Numbered from the stretch's first letter, positions 32,844 through 48,100 are shown. The stretch is 64,000 nt of DNA from Halichoerus grypus (GCF_964656455.1 NC_135714.1:163944243-164008242); one strand, 5' to 3'. Notes: a model not told the origin generated them from the sequence alone. Numbers and translations are program-made.

Positions 32844-35800
32844 ATGATGTGATTTGTGCGCTGCCTTCGTACCGGCCTGTGTCTACCCCGATTTTACGAA
32901 ATGGAGCCAGTCCCGTGGCTCTCAACGAAAGCACACACTAAACTGCTTCCTCCCACAGAGAGGTCGTCGGAAGCTAAAACACTGTCTCTTTACACTGTTG
33001 TTTCTTCGAGTTAGAACCCTAGCAATTAGACTTCAGTGCAAATGGAGGGCCTCAGTGCTAGCTAAGTCATACACACGGGGAGCCTTGTTCTAACTTTGCT
33101 GGGGTCTGACTCTCACTCGTATATAGCTTTGGACTCCCTTGCAGTGCTCTCACACACGCACACAACAAAATGCTTCCACCCTCAGGAGCGGCTGTTTTCG
33201 CGGAAGCACGGATTCTCTACCGAGTTTACCCTTCGTGTTAGGTGGCTGATTTTCACCCTGCATGCACCCCCGGGGCAACGCTACTAGCCCCATAACCATG
33301 ATGTGATTTGTGAGCTGCCTTCTGTACCGGCCTGTCTCTACCCCAATTTTATGAAACGGAACCCATCCCCAGGCTCTCACCCACAGAACACCCTAAAATG
33401 CTTCCTCCCACAGAGAGGTCGTCGGAAGCTAAAACATTGTTTCTGTACACTTTTCTTTCTTCGAGTTAGAACGCGAGCGAGTAGACTTTCATGCAAAACT
33501 AGGGCCTCCGTGCTAGCTAAATCGAACACACTGGGAGTCTCCTTCTGCCTTTTGATGTGGCCTGAGTCTGACTCGTATATAGGTTTGGAATCCCTTGCAG
33601 TGCTTTCATGCACGCACACAACAAAATGCTTCCACCCTCAGGATCGGCTGTTTTCGCGGAAACACGGATTCTCTACCGAGTTTTTCCTTGCAGTTAGGTG
33701 GCTGACTTTCAACCTGCACGCACCCCCGGGGCAACGCTACTAGCCCCATAACCATGATGTGATTGGTGAGCTGCCTTCTTTTCCGGCCTGTCTCGACTCC
33801 GATTTTATGAAGTGGAGCCCGTCCCGTGGCTCTCACCCAAAGTACACCCTAAACTTCTTCCTCCCACAGAGTGGTCGTCAGAAGCTAAAACACTATTTCT
33901 CTACACTGTTGTTTGCTGGAGTCACAACCCTAGCGTTTAGACTTCAATGCAAAAGGAGGGCCGCAGTTCTAGCTAAATCAAACACACGGGGAGTCTTGTT
34001 CTGCCTTTTGCTGCGGCCTCAGTCTCCCCCAGAACAGGATTGGACTCCCTTGCCGTGCTCTCACGCACGCACACACCAAAAGGCTTCCACCCTCAGGAGT
34101 GGCTGTTTTCGGTAAAGCACGGAACCTCTACCGAGTTTTTCTGTCGAGTTAGGTGGCTGACTTTCAGCCTGCACGCAGCCCCGGGGCAACGCTACTAGAA
34201 CCATAACCATGATGTGATTTGTGATCTGCCTTCTGGACCGGCTTGTCTCTACCCCGATTTTACGAAATGGCACCAGTCCCGTGGCTCTCACCCACAGTAC
34301 ACGCTAAACGGCTTCCTCGCACAGAGAGGTCGTCGGAAGATAAAACACAGTTCTGTACACTGTTGTTTCTTCGAGTTTGAACCCTAGCGATAAGAGTTCA
34401 ATGCAAATGGAGGGCCTCAGTGCTAGCTCAATAAAAAACACGGGGAGCCTTGTTCTGCCTTTTGCTGGGGCCTGAGGATGACTCGTATATAGGTTTGGAA
34501 TCCCTTGCAGTGCTTTCACGAATGCACACAACAAAATGTTTCCACCCTCAGGATCGGCTGTTTTCGCTGAAGCACGAATTCTCTACCGAGTTTTTCCTTC
34601 AGGTTTGGTGGCTGACTTTCAACCTTCACGCACCCCCGGGGCAACGCTACTAGCCCCATAACCATGATGTGATTTGTGAGCTGCCTTCTGTACGGGCCTG
34701 TCTCTACTCCGGTTTTACGAAATGGAACCGGTCCTGTGGCTCTCACCCACAGTACACCCTAAACTGCTTCCTCCCACAGAGAGGTCGTCGGAAGCTAAAA
34801 CAGTGTTTCTATACACTGTTGTTTGTTTGAGTCAGAACCCTAGCTATTAGACATCAATGCACATGGAGGGCCGCAGAGCTAGCGAAATCAAACACACGGG
34901 GAGTCTTGTTCTGCCTTTTGCTGGGGCCTGAGTCTCCCTCGGAAAAAGGTTTGGACTCCCTTGCAGTGCTCTCACGCACGCACACAACAAAGTGCTTCCA
35001 CCCTCGGGAGCGGCTGTTTTCGCTGAAGCACGGATTCTCTACCGAGTTTTTCCGTCGAGTTAGGTGGCTGACTTTCAGCCTGCACGCACCCCCGGGGCAA
35101 CGCTACTAGCCCCAGAAGCATGATGTGATTTGTGAGCTGCATTCTGTACCGGCTTGTCTCTACCCCGATTTTACGAAATGGCACAGGTCCCGTGGCTCCC
35201 ACCCACAGTACACGCGAAACTGCTTCCACCCACAGAGAGGTCGTCGGACGCTAAAACACTGTTTCTGTACACTGTTGTTTGTTCGAATCAGAACCCTAGC
35301 AAGTAGACTTCCATGCAAAAGTAGGGCCGCAGTGCTAGCTACATCAAACACACTGGGAGTCTTGCTCTGCCTTTTGATGTGGCCTGAGTCTGACTCGTAT
35401 ATAGCTTTGGACTCCCTTGCACTAATCTCACGAACACACACAACGAAATGCTTCCACCCTCAGGAGCGGCTCTTTTCGCTGAAGCACTGATTCTCTACCG
35501 AGTTTTTCCTTCGAGTGAGGTGGCTGAATTTCAGCCTGCACGCACTCCCGGAGCACCGCTACTAGCCCCATAACCGTGATGTGATTTGCGCACTGCCTAC
35601 TCTACAGGCGTTCTCTACCCCGATTTTACGAAATGGCAACAGTCCCGTGGCTCTCACCCAAACTCCACCTTAAACTGCTTCCTCCCACCGAGAGGTCGTC
35701 GGGAGCTCAAACACGGTCTCTGTACACTCTTGTTTCTTCGACTTAGAACCCTCGCGATTAGACTTCAATGCAAATGGAGGGCCGCAGTGCTAGCGAAATC

Positions 35801-36938
35801 AAACACATGGGGAGTCTTGTTATGCCTTTTCTGGTGCCTGAGTCTCACTCGGAAAAAGGTTTGGACTCCCTTGCAGTGCTCTCATGCACGCACACAACAA
35901 AATTCTTCTACCCTCAGGAGCGGCTGTTTTCGCTGAACCACGGATTCTCTACCGAGTTTTTCCGTCGAGTTAGGTGGCTGACTTTCAGCCTGCATGCACC
36001 CACGGGGCAACGCTATTAGCCCCATAACGATGATGTGATTTGTGAGCTGTCTTCTGTACCGGCTTGCCTCTACCTCGATTTTATGAAATGGGACCAGTCC
36101 GGTTGCTCTCACCCAAAGTACACCCTAAACTGCTTCCTCCCACAGAGAGGTCGTCGCAAGCTAAAACACTGTTTTGGACACTGTTGTTTCTTCGAGTTAG
36201 AACCCTAGCGATTAGACTTCAATGCAAATGGAGGGCCTCAGTGCTAGGTAAATCAAACACACGGGGAGCCATGTTCTGCCTTTTGCTGGGGTCTGAGTCT
36301 CACATGTATAGAGGTTCGGAATCCCTTGCAGTGCTCTCACGCACGCACACAACAAAATGCTTCCACCCTCAGGAGCGGCACTTTTCGCTGAAGCTCGGAT
36401 TCTCTACCGAGTTTTTCCTTCGAGGTAGGTGGCTGACTTTCAGCCTACCCGCACCCCCGGGGCAACGCTACTAGTCCCATAAGCATGATGTGATTTGGGA
36501 GCTGCCTTCTGTACCGGCCTGTCTCTACCCCGATTTTACGAAATGGAACCCAGCCCCAGGCTCTCACCCTCAGTACACCCTAAACTGCTTCCTCCCACAG
36601 AGAGGTCGTCGGAAGCTAAGACACTGTTTCTGTACACTGTTTTTCTTCGAGTTAGAACGCTAGCGAGTAGACTTCCATGCAAAATAGGCCAGCAGTGCTA
36701 GCTAAATCAAACACACTGGGAGTCTTGTTCTGCCTTTTGATGTGGCCTGAGGCTGACTCGTATATAGCTTTGGACTCCTTTGCAGTGCTCTCAGGCACGC
36801 ACACAACAAAATGCTTCCACCCTCAGGAGCGGCTGTTTTCGCTGAAGCACGGATTCTCTACCGAGTTTGTCCGTCGAGTTAGGTGGCTGACTTTCAGTCT
36901 GCATGCAACCCAGGGGCAACGCTACTAGCCCCATAACC
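32844..36938 (+). repeat. HOR copy C9
   Basis: 4,095 bp. Carries C at 33916 (as in C1 and C8) and T at 36305 in m8 (CACATGTATAG), a CpG-to-TpG change shared only with C11. Confidence 0.96.
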
Positions 36939-39900
36939 ATGATGTGATTTGTGCGCTGCCTTCGTACCGGCCTGTGTCTACCCCGATTTTACGAAATGGA
37001 GCCAGTCCCGTGGCTCTTAACGAAAGCACACACTAAACTGCTTCCTCCCACAGAGAGGTCGTCGGAAGCTAAAACACTGTCTCTTTACACTGTTGTTTCT
37101 TCGAGTTAGAACCCTAGCAATTAGACTTCAGTGCAAATGGAGGGCCTCAGTGCTAGCTAAGTCATACACACGGGGAGCCTTGTTCTAACTTTGCTGGGGT
37201 CTGACTCTCACTCGTATATAGCTTTGGACTCCCTTGCAGTGCTCTCACACACGCACACAACAAAATGCTTCCACCCTCAGGAGCGGCTGTTTTCGCGGAA
37301 GCACGGATTCTCTACCGAGTTTACCCTTCGTGTTAGGTGGCTGATTTTCACCCTGCATGCACCCCCGGGGCAACGCTACTAGCCCCATAACCATGATGTG
37401 ATTTGTGAGCTGCCTTCTGTACCGGCCTGTCTCTACCCCAATTTTATGAAACGGAACCCATCCCCAGGCTCTCACCCACAGAACACCCTAAAATGCTTCC
37501 TCCCACAGAGAGGTCGTCGGAAGCTAAAACATTGTTTCTGTACACTTTTCTTTCTTCGAGTTAGAACGCGAGCGAGTAGACTTTCATGCAAAACTAGGGC
37601 CTCCGTGCTAGCTAAATCGAACACACTGGGAGTCTCCTTCTGCCTTTTGATGTGGCCTGAGTCTGACTCGTATATAGGTTTGGAATCCCTTGCAGTGCTT
37701 TCATGCACGCACACAACAAAATGCTTCCACCCTCAGGATCGGCTGTTTTCGCGGAAACACGGATTCTCTACCGAGTTTTTCCTTGCAGTTAGGTGGCTGA
37801 CTTTCAACCTGCACGCACCCCCGGGGCAACGCTACTAGCCCCATAACCATGATGTGATTGGTGAGCTGCCTTCTTTTCCGGCCTGTCTCGACTCCGATTT
37901 TATGAAGTGGAGCCCGTCCCGTGGCTCTCACCCAAAGTACACCCTAAACTTCTTCCTCCCACAGAGTGGTCGTCAGAAGCTAAAACACTATTTCTCTACA
38001 CTGTTGTTTGTTGGAGTCACAACCCTAGCGTTTAGACTTCAATGCAAAAGGAGGGCCGCAGTTCTAGCTAAATCAAACACACGGGGAGTCTTGTTCTGCC
38101 TTTTGCTGCGGCCTCAGTCTCCCCCAGAACAGGATTGGACTCCCTTGCCGTGCTCTCACGCACGCACACACCAAAAGGCTTCCACCCTCAGGAGTGGCTG
38201 TTTTCGGTAAAGCACGGAACCTCTACCGAGTTTTTCTGTCGAGTTAGGTGGCTGACTTTCAGCCTGCACGCAGCCCCGGGGCAACGCTACTAGAACCATA
38301 ACCATGATGTGATTTGTGATCTGCCTTCTGGACCGGCTTGTCTCTACCCCGATTTTACGAAATGGCACCAGTCCCGTGGCTCTCACCCACAGTACACGCT
38401 AAACGGCTTCCTCGCACAGAGAGGTCGTCGGAAGATAAAACACAGTTCTGTACACTGTTGTTTCTTCGAGTTTGAACCCTAGCGATAAGAGTTCAATGCA
38501 AATGGAGGGCCTCAGTGCTAGCTCAATAAAAAACACGGGGAGCCTTGTTCTGCCTTTTGCTGGGGCCTGAGGATGACTCGTATATAGGTTTGGAATCCCT
38601 TGCAGTGCTTTCACGAATGCACACAACAAAATGTTTCCACCCTCAGGATCGGCTGTTTTCGCTGAAGCACGAATTCTCTACCGAGTTTTTCCTTCAGGTT
38701 TGGTGGCTGACTTTCAACCTTCACGCACCCCCGGGGCAACGCTACTAGCCCCATAACCATGATGTGATTTGTGAGCTGCCTTCTGTACGGGCCTGTCTCT
38801 ACTCCGGTTTTACGAAATGGAACCGGTCCTGTGGCTCTCACCCACAGTACACCCTAAACTGCTTCCTCCCACAGAGAGGTCGTCGGAAGCTAAAACAGTG
38901 TTTCTATACACTGTTGTTTGTTTGAGTCAGAACCCTAGCTATTAGACATCAATGCACATGGAGGGCCGCAGAGCTAGCGAAATCAAACACACGGGGAGTC
39001 TTGTTCTGCCTTTTGCTGGGGCCTGAGTCTCCCTCGGAAAAAGGTTTGGACTCCCTTGCAGTGCTCTCACGCACGCACACAACAAAGTGCTTCCACCCTC
39101 GGGAGCGGCTGTTTTCGCTGAAGCACGGATTCTCTACCGAGTTTTTCCGTCGAGTTAGGTTGCTGACTTTCAGCCTGCACGCACCCCCGGGGCAACGCTA
39201 CTAGCCCCAGAAGCATGATGTGATTTGTGAGCTGCATTCTGTACCGGCTTGTCTCTACCCCGATTTTACGAAATGGCACAGGTCCCGTGGCTCCCACCCA
39301 CAGTACACGCGAAACTGCTTCCACCCACAGAGAGGTCGTCGGACGCTAAAACACTGTTTCTGTACACTGTTGTTTGTTCGAATCAGAACCCTAGCAAGTA
39401 GACTTCCATGCAAAAGTAGGGCCGCAGTGCTAGCTACATCAAACACACTGGGAGTCTTGCTCTGCCTTTTGATGTGGCCTGAGTCTGACTCGTATATAGC
39501 TTTGGACTCCCTTGCACTAATCTCACGAACACACACAACGAAATGCTTCCACCCTCAGGAGCGGCTCTTTTCGCTGAAGCACTGATTCTCTACCGAGTTT
39601 TTCCTTCGAGTGAGGTGGCTGAATTTCAGCCTGCACGCACTCCCGGAGCACCGCTACTAGCCCCATAACCGTGATGTGATTTGCGCACTGCCTACTCTAC
39701 AGGCGTTCTCTACCCCGATTTTACGAAATGGCAACAGTCCCGTGGCTCTCACCCAAACTCCACCTTAAACTGCTTCCTCCCACCGAGAGGTCGTCGGGAG
39801 CTCAAACACGGTCTCTGTACACTCTTGTTTCTTCGACTTAGAACCCTCGCGATTAGACTTCAATGCAAATGGAGGGCCGCAGTGCTAGCGAAATCAAACA

Positions 39901-41033
39901 CATGGGGAGTCTTGTTATGCCTTTTCTGGTGCCTGAGTCTCACTCGGAAAAAGGTTTGGACTCCCTTGCAGTGCTCTCATGCACGCACACAACAAAATTC
40001 TTCTACCCTCAGGAGCGGCTGTTTTCGCTGAACCACGGATTCTCTACCGAGTTTTTCCGTCGAGTTAGGTGGCTGACTTTCAGCCTGCATGCACCCACGG
40101 GGCAACGCTATTAGCCCCATAACGATGATGTGATTTGTGAGCTGTCTTCTGTACCGGCTTGCCTCTACCTCGATTTTATGAAATGGGACCAGTCCGGTTG
40201 CTCTCACCCAAAGTACACCCTAAACTGCTTCCTCCCACAGAGAGGTCGTCGCAAGCTAAAACACTGTTTTGGACACTGTTGTTTCTTCGAGTTAGAACCC
40301 TAGCGATTAGACTTCAATGCAAATGGAGGGCCTCAGTGCTAGGTAAATCAAACACACGGGGAGCCATGTTCTGCCTTTTGCTGGGGTCTGAGTCTCACAC
40401 GTATAGAGGTTCGGAATCCCTTGCAGTGCTCTCACGCACGCACACAACAAAATGCTTCCACCCTCAGGAGCGGCACTTTTCGCTGAAGCTCGGATTCTCT
40501 ACCGAGTTTTTCCTTCGAGGTAGGTGGCTGACTTTCAGCCTACCCGCACCCCCGGGGCAACGCTACTAGTCCCATAAGCATGATGTGATTTGGGAGCTGC
40601 CTTCTGTACCGGCCTGTCTCTACCCCGATTTTACGAAATGGAACCCAGCCCCAGGCTCTCACCCTCAGTACACCCTAAACTGCTTCCTCCCACAGAGAGG
40701 TCGTCGGAAGCTAAGACACTGTTTCTGTACACTGTTTTTCTTCGAGTTAGAACGCTAGCGAGTAGACTTCCATGCAAAATAGGCCAGCAGTGCTAGCTAA
40801 ATCAAACACACTGGGAGTCTTGTTCTGCCTTTTGATGTGGCCTGAGGCTGACTCGTATATAGCTTTGGACTCCTTTGCAGTGCTCTCAGGCACGCACACA
40901 ACAAAATGCTTCCACCCTCAGGAGCGGCTGTTTTCGCTGAAGCACGGATTCTCTACCGAGTTTGTCCGTCGAGTTAGGTGGCTGACTTTCAGTCTGCATG
41001 CAACCCAGGGGCAACGCTACTAGCCCCATAACC
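36939..41033 (+). repeat. HOR copy C10
   Basis: 4,095 bp. First copy with C-to-T at 37018 in m1 (CTCTTAACG), shared with C12, C13 and C14 but not C11. Private G-to-T at 39161 (TTAGGTTGCTG, m5). Confidence 0.96.
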
Positions 41034-44000
41034 ATGATGTGATTTGTGCGCTGCCTTCGTACCGGCCTGTGTCTACCCCGATTTTACGAAATGGAGCCAG
41101 TCCCGTGGCTCTCAACGAAAGCACACACTAAACTGCTTCCTCCCACAGAGAGGTCGTCGGAAGCTAAAACACTGTCTCTTTACACTGTTGTTTCTTCGAG
41201 TTAGAACCCTAGCAATTAGACTTCAGTGCAAATGGAGGGCCTCAGTGCTAGCTAAGTCATACACACGGGGAGCCTTGTTCTAACTTTGCTGGGGTCTGAC
41301 TCTCACTCGTATATAGCTTTGGACTCCCTTGCAGTGCTCTCACACACGCACACAACAAAATGCTTCCACCCTCAGGAGCGGCTGTTTTCGCGGAAGCACG
41401 GATTCTCTACCGAGTTTACCCTTCGTGTTAGGTGGCTGATTTTCACCCTGCATGCACCCCCGGGGCAACGCTACTAGCCCCATAACCATGATGTGATTTG
41501 TGAGCTGCCTTCTGTACCGGCCTGTCTCTACCCCAATTTTATGAAACGGAACCCATCCCCAGGCTCTCACCCACAGAACACCCTAAAATGCTTCCTCCCA
41601 CAGAGAGGTCGTCGGAAGCTAAAACATTGTTTCTGTACACTTTTCTTTCTTCGAGTTAGAACGCGAGCGAGTAGACTTTCATGCAAAACTAGGGCCTCCG
41701 TGCTAGCTAAATCGAACACACTGGGAGTCTCCTTCTGCCTTTTGATGTGGCCTGAGTCTGACTCGTATATAGGTTTGGAATCCCTTGCAGTGCTTTCATG
41801 CACGCACACAACAAAATGCTTCCACCCTCAGGATCGGCTGTTTTCGCGGAAACACGGATTCTCTACCGAGTTTTTCCTTGCAGTTAGGTGGCTGACTTTC
41901 AACCTGCACGCACCCCCGGGGCAACGCTACTAGCCCCATAACCATGATGTGATTGGTGAGCTGCCTTCTTTTCCGGCCTGTCTCGACTCCGATTTTATGA
42001 AGTGGAGCCCGTCCCGTGGCTCTCACCCAAAGTACACCCTAAACTTCTTCCTCCCACAGAGTGGTCGTCAGAAGCTAAAACACTATTTCTCTACACTGTT
42101 GTTTGTTGGAGTCACAACCCTAGCGTTTAGACTTCAATGCAAAAGGAGGGCCGCAGTTCTAGCTAAATCAAACACACGGGGAGTCTTGTTCTGCCTTTTG
42201 CTGCGGCCTCAGTCTCCCCCAGAACAGGATTGGACTCCCTTGCCGTGCTCTCACGCACGCACACACCAAAAGGCTTCCACCCTCAGGAGTGGCTGTTTTC
42301 GGTAAAGCACGGAACCTCTACCGAGTTTTTCTGTCGAGTTAGGTGGCTGACTTTCAGCCTGCACGCAGCCCCGGGGCAACGCTACTAGAACCATAACCAT
42401 GATGTGATTTGTGATCTGCCTTCTGGACCGGCTTGTCTCTACCCCGATTTTACGAAATGGCACCAGTCCCGTGGCTCTCACCCACAGTACACGCTAAACG
42501 GCTTCCTCGCACAGAGAGGTCGTCGGAAGATAAAACACAGTTCTGTACACTGTTGTTTCTTCGAGTTTGAACCCTAGCGATAAGAGTTCAATGCAAATGG
42601 AGGGCCTCAGTGCTAGCTCAATAAAAAACACGGGGAGCCTTGTTCTGCCTTTTGCTGGGGCCTGAGGATGACTCGTATATAGGTTTGGAATCCCTTGCAG
42701 TGCTTTCACGAATGCACACAACAAAATGTTTCCACCCTCAGGATCGGCTGTTTTCGCTGAAGCACGAATTCTCTACCGAGTTTTTCCTTCAGGTTTGGTG
42801 GCTGACTTTCAACCTTCACGCACCCCCGGGGCAACGCTACTAGCCCCATAACCATGATGTGATTTGTGAGCTGCCTTCTGTACGGGCCTGTCTCTACTCC
42901 GGTTTTACGAAATGGAACCGGTCCTGTGGCTCTCACCCACAGTACACCCTAAACTGCTTCCTCCCACAGAGAGGTCGTCGGAAGCTAAAACAGTGTTTCT
43001 ATACACTGTTGTTTGTTTGAGTCAGAACCCTAGCTATTAGACATCAATGCACATGGAGGGCCGCAGAGCTAGCGAAATCAAACACACGGGGAGTCTTGTT
43101 CTGCCTTTTGCTGGGGCCTGAGTCTCCCTCGGAAAAAGGTTTGGACTCCCTTGCAGTGCTCTCACGCACGCACACAACAAAGTGCTTCCACCCTCGGGAG
43201 CGGCTGTTTTCGCTGAAGCACGGATTCTCTACCGAGTTTTTCCGTCGAGTTAGGTGGCTGACTTTCAGCCTGCACGCACCCCCGGGGCAACGCTACTAGC
43301 CCCAGAAGCATGATGTGATTTGTGAGCTGCATTCTGTACCGGCTTGTCTCTACCCCGATTTTACGAAATGGCACAGGTCCCGTGGCTCCCACCCACAGTA
43401 CACGCGAAACTGCTTCCACCCACAGAGAGGTCGTCGGACGCTAAAACACTGTTTCTGTACACTGTTGTTTGTTCGAATCAGAACCCTAGCAAGTAGACTT
43501 CCATGCAAAAGTAGGGCCGCAGTGCTAGCTACATCAAACACACTGGGAGTCTTGCTCTGCCTTTTGATGTGGCCTGAGTCTGACTCGTATATAGCTTTGG
43601 ACTCCCTTGCACTAATCTCACGAACACACACAACGAAATGCTTCCACCCTCAGGAGCGGCTCTTTTCGCTGAAGCACTGATTCTCTACCGAGTTTTTCCT
43701 TCGAGTGAGGTGGCTGAATTTCAGCCTGCACGCACTCCCGGAGCACCGCTACTAGCCCCATAACCGTGATGTGATTTGCGCACTGCCTACTCTACAGGCG
43801 TTCTCTACCCCGATTTTACGAAATGGCAACAGTCCCGTGGCTCTCACCCAAACTCCACCTTAAACTGCTTCCTCCCACCGAGAGGTCGTCGGGAGCTCAA
43901 ACACGGTCTCTGTACACTCTTGTTTCTTCGACTTAGAACCCTCGCGATTAGACTTCAATGCAAATGGAGGGCCGCAGTGCTAGCGAAATCAAACACATGG

Positions 44001-45128
44001 GGAGTCTTGTTATGCCTTTTCTGGTGCCTGAGTCTCACTCGGAAAAAGGTTTGGACTCCCTTGCAGTGCTCTCATGCACGCACACAACAAAATTCTTCTA
44101 CCCTCAGGAGCGGCTGTTTTCGCTGAACCACGGATTCTCTACCGAGTTTTTCCGTCGAGTTAGGTGGCTGACTTTCAGCCTGCATGCACCCACGGGGCAA
44201 CGCTATTAGCCCCATAACGATGATGTGATTTGTGAGCTGTCTTCTGTACCGGCTTGCCTCTACCTCGATTTTATGAAATGGGACCAGTCCGGTTGCTCTC
44301 ACCCAAAGTACACCGTAAACTGCTTCCTCCCACAGAGAGGTCGTCGCAAGCTAAAACACTGTTTTGGACACTGTTGTTTCTTCGAGTTAGAACCCTAGCG
44401 ATTAGACTTCAATGCAAATGGAGGGCCTCAGTGCTAGGTAAATCAAACACACGGGGAGCCATGTTCTGCCTTTTGCTGGGGTCTGAGTCTCACATGTATA
44501 GAGGTTCGGAATCCCTTGCAGTGCTCTCACGCACGCACACAACAAAATGCTTCCACCCTCAGGAGCGGCACTTTTCGCTGAAGCTCGGATTCTCTACCGA
44601 GTTTTTCCTTCGAGGTAGGTGGCTGACTTTCAGCCTACCCGCACCCCCGGGGCAACGCTACTAGTCCCATAAGCATGATGTGATTTGGGAGCTGCCTTCT
44701 GTACCGGCCTGTCTCTACCCCGATTTTACGAAATGGAACCCAGCCCCAGGCTCTCACCCTCAGTACACCCTAAACTGCTTCCTCCCACAGAGAGGTCGTC
44801 GGAAGCTAAGACACTGTTTCTGTACACTGTTTTTCTTCGAGTTAGAACGCTAGCGAGTAGACTTCCATGCAAAATAGGCCAGCAGTGCTAGCTAAATCAA
44901 ACACACTGGGAGTCTTGTTCTGCCTTTTGATGTGGCCTGAGGCTGACTCGTATATAGCTTTGGACTCCTTTGCAGTGCTCTCAGGCACGCACACAACAAA
45001 ATGCTTCCACCCTCAGGAGCGGCTGTTTTCGCTGAAGCACGGATTCTCTACCGAGTTTGTCCGTCGAGTTAGGTGGCTGACTTTCAGTCTGCATGCAACC
45101 CAGGGGCAACGCTACTAGCCCCATAACC
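41034..45128 (+). repeat. HOR copy C11
   Basis: 4,095 bp. Combines G at 44315 (as in C3, C6) with T at 44495 (as in C9) in m8, about 180 bp apart. It lacks the m1 variant of its neighbours C10 and C12. Confidence 0.96.
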
Positions 45129-48100
45129 ATGATGTGATTTGTGCGCTGCCTTCGTACCGGCCTGTGTCTACCCCGATTTTACGAAATGGAGCCAGTCCCG
45201 TGGCTCTTAACGAAAGCACACACTAAACTGCTTCCTCCCACAGAGAGGTCGTCGGAAGCTAAAACACTGTCTCTTTACACTGTTGTTTCTTCGAGTTAGA
45301 ACCCTAGCAATTAGACTTCAGTGCAAATGGGGGCCTCAGTGCTAGCTAAGTCATACACACGGGGAGCCTTGTTCTAACTTTGCTGGGGTCTGACTCTCAC
45401 TCGTATATAGCTTTGGACTCCCTTGCAGTGCTCTCACACACGCACACAACAAAATGCTTCCACCCTCAGGAGCGGCTGTTTTCGCGGAAGCACGGATTCT
45501 CTACCGAGTTTACCCTTCGTGTTAGGTGGCTGATTTTCACCCTGCATGCACCCCCGGGGCAACGCTACTAGCCCCATAACCATGATGTGATTTGTGAGCT
45601 GCCTTCTGTACCGGCCTGTCTCTACCCCAATTTTATGAAACGGAACCCATCCCCAGGCTCTCACCCACAGAACACCCTAAAATGCTTCCTCCCACAGAGA
45701 GGTCGTCGGAAGCTAAAACATTGTTTCTGTACACTTTTCTTTCTTCGAGTTAGAACGCGAGCGAGTAGACTTTCATGCAAAACTAGGGCCTCCGTGCTAG
45801 CTAAATCGAACACACTGGGAGTCTCCTTCTGCCTTTTGATGTGGCCTGAGTCTGACTCGTATATAGGTTTGGAATCCCTTGCAGTGCTTTCATGCACGCA
45901 CACAACAAAATGCTTCCACCCTCAGGATCGGCTGTTTTCGCGGAAACACGGATTCTCTACCGAGTTTTTCCTTGCAGTTAGGTGGCTGACTTTCAACCTG
46001 CACGCACCCCCGGGGCAACGCTACTAGCCCCATAACCATGATGTGATTGGTGAGCTGCCTTCTTTTCCGGCCTGTCTCGACTCCGATTTTATGAAGTGGA
46101 GCCCGTCCCGTGGCTCTCACCCAAAGTACACCCTAAACTTCTTCCTCCCACAGAGTGGTCGTCAGAAGCTAAAACACTATTTCTCTACACTGTTGTTTGT
46201 TGGAGTCACAACCCTAGCGTTTAGACTTCAATGCAAAAGGAGGGCCGCAGTTCTAGCTAAATCAAACACACGGGGAGTCTTGTTCTGCCTTTTGCTGCGG
46301 CCTCAGTCTCCCCCAGAACAGGATTGGACTCCCTTGCCGTGCTCTCACGCACGCACACACCAAAAGGCTTCCACCCTCAGGAGTGGCTGTTTTCGGTAAA
46401 GCACGGAACCTCTACCGAGTTTTTCTGTCGAGTTAGGTGGCTGACTTTCAGCCTGCACGCAGCCCCGGGGCAACGCTACTAGAACCATAACCATGATGTG
46501 ATTTGTGATCTGCCTTCTGTACCGGCTTGTCTCTACCCCGATTTTACGAAATGGCACCAGTCCCGTGGCTCTCACCCACAGTACACGCTAAACGGCTTCC
46601 TCGCACAGAGAGGTCGTCGGAAGATAAAACACAGTTCTGTACACTGTTGTTTCTTCGAGTTTGAACCCTAGCGATAAGAGTTCAATGCAAATGGAGGGCC
46701 TCAGTGCTAGCTCAATAAAAAACACGGGGAGCCTTGTTCTGCCTTTTGCTGGGGCCTGAGGATGACTCGTATATAGGTTTGGAATCCCTTGCAGTGCTTT
46801 CACGAATGCACACAACAAAATGTTTCCACCCTCAGGATCGGCTGTTTTCGCTGAAGCACGAATTCTCTACCGAGTTTTTCCTTCAGGTTTGGTGGCTGAC
46901 TTTCAACCTTCACGCACCCCCGGGGCAACGCTACTAGCCCCATAACCATGATGTGATTTGTGAGCTGCCTTCTGTACGGGCCTGTCTCTACTCCGGTTTT
47001 ACGAAATGGAACCGGTCCTGTGGCTCTCACCCACAGTACACCCTAAACTGCTTCCTCCCACAGAGAGGTCGTCGGAAGCTAAAACAGTGTTTCTATACAC
47101 TGTTGTTTGTTTGAGTCAGAACCCTAGCTATTAGACATCAATGCACATGGAGGGCCGCAGAGCTAGCGAAATCAAACACACGGGGAGTCTTGTTCTGCCT
47201 TTTGCTGGGGCCTGAGTCTCCCTCGGAAAAAGGTTTGGACTCCCTTGCAGTGCTCTCACGCACGCACACAACAAAGTGCTTCCACCCTCGGGAGCGGCTG
47301 TTTTCGCTGAAGCACGGATTCTCTACCGAGTTTTTCCGTCGAGTTAGGTGGCTGACTTTCAGCCTGCACGCACCCCCGGGGCAACGCTACTAGCCCCAGA
47401 AGCATGATGTGATTTGTGAGCTGCATTCTGTACCGGCTTGTCTCTACCCCGATTTTACGAAATGGCACAGGTCCCGTGGCTCCCACCCACAGTACACGCG
47501 AAACTGCTTCCACCCACAGAGAGGTCGTCGGACGCTAAAACACTGTTTCTGTACACTGTTGTTTGTTCGAATCAGAACCCTAGCAAGTAGACTTCCATGC
47601 AAAAGTAGGGCCGCAGTGCTAGCTACATCAAACACACTGGGAGTCTTGCTCTGCCTTTTGATGTGGCCTGAGTCTGACTCGTATATAGCTTTGGACTCCC
47701 TTGCACTAATCTCACGAACACACACAACGAAATGCTTCCACCCTCAGGAGCGGCTCTTTTCGCTGAAGCACTGATTCTCTACCGAGTTTTTCCTTCGAGT
47801 GAGGTGGCTGAATTTCAGCCTGCACGCACTCCCGGAGCACCGCTACTAGCCCCATAACCGTGATGTGATTTGCGCACTGCCTACTCTACAGGCGTTCTCT
47901 ACCCCGATTTTACGAAATGGCAACAGTCCCGTGGCTCTCACCCAAACTCCACCTTAAACTGCTTCCTCCCACCGAGAGGTCGTCGGGAGCTCAAACACGG
48001 TCTCGGTACACTCTTGTTTCTTCGACTTAGAACCCTCGCGATTAGACTTCAATGCAAATGGAGGGCCGCAGTGCTAGCGAAATCAAACACATGGGGAGTC

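Noticed and set aside
1152..33916. C at the m3 site in C1, C8 and C9 as proof of a direct link between the left edge and the middle of the array.
   Set aside because: C1 is of doubtful quality and a single C/T site can recur; kept only as supporting data for exchange.
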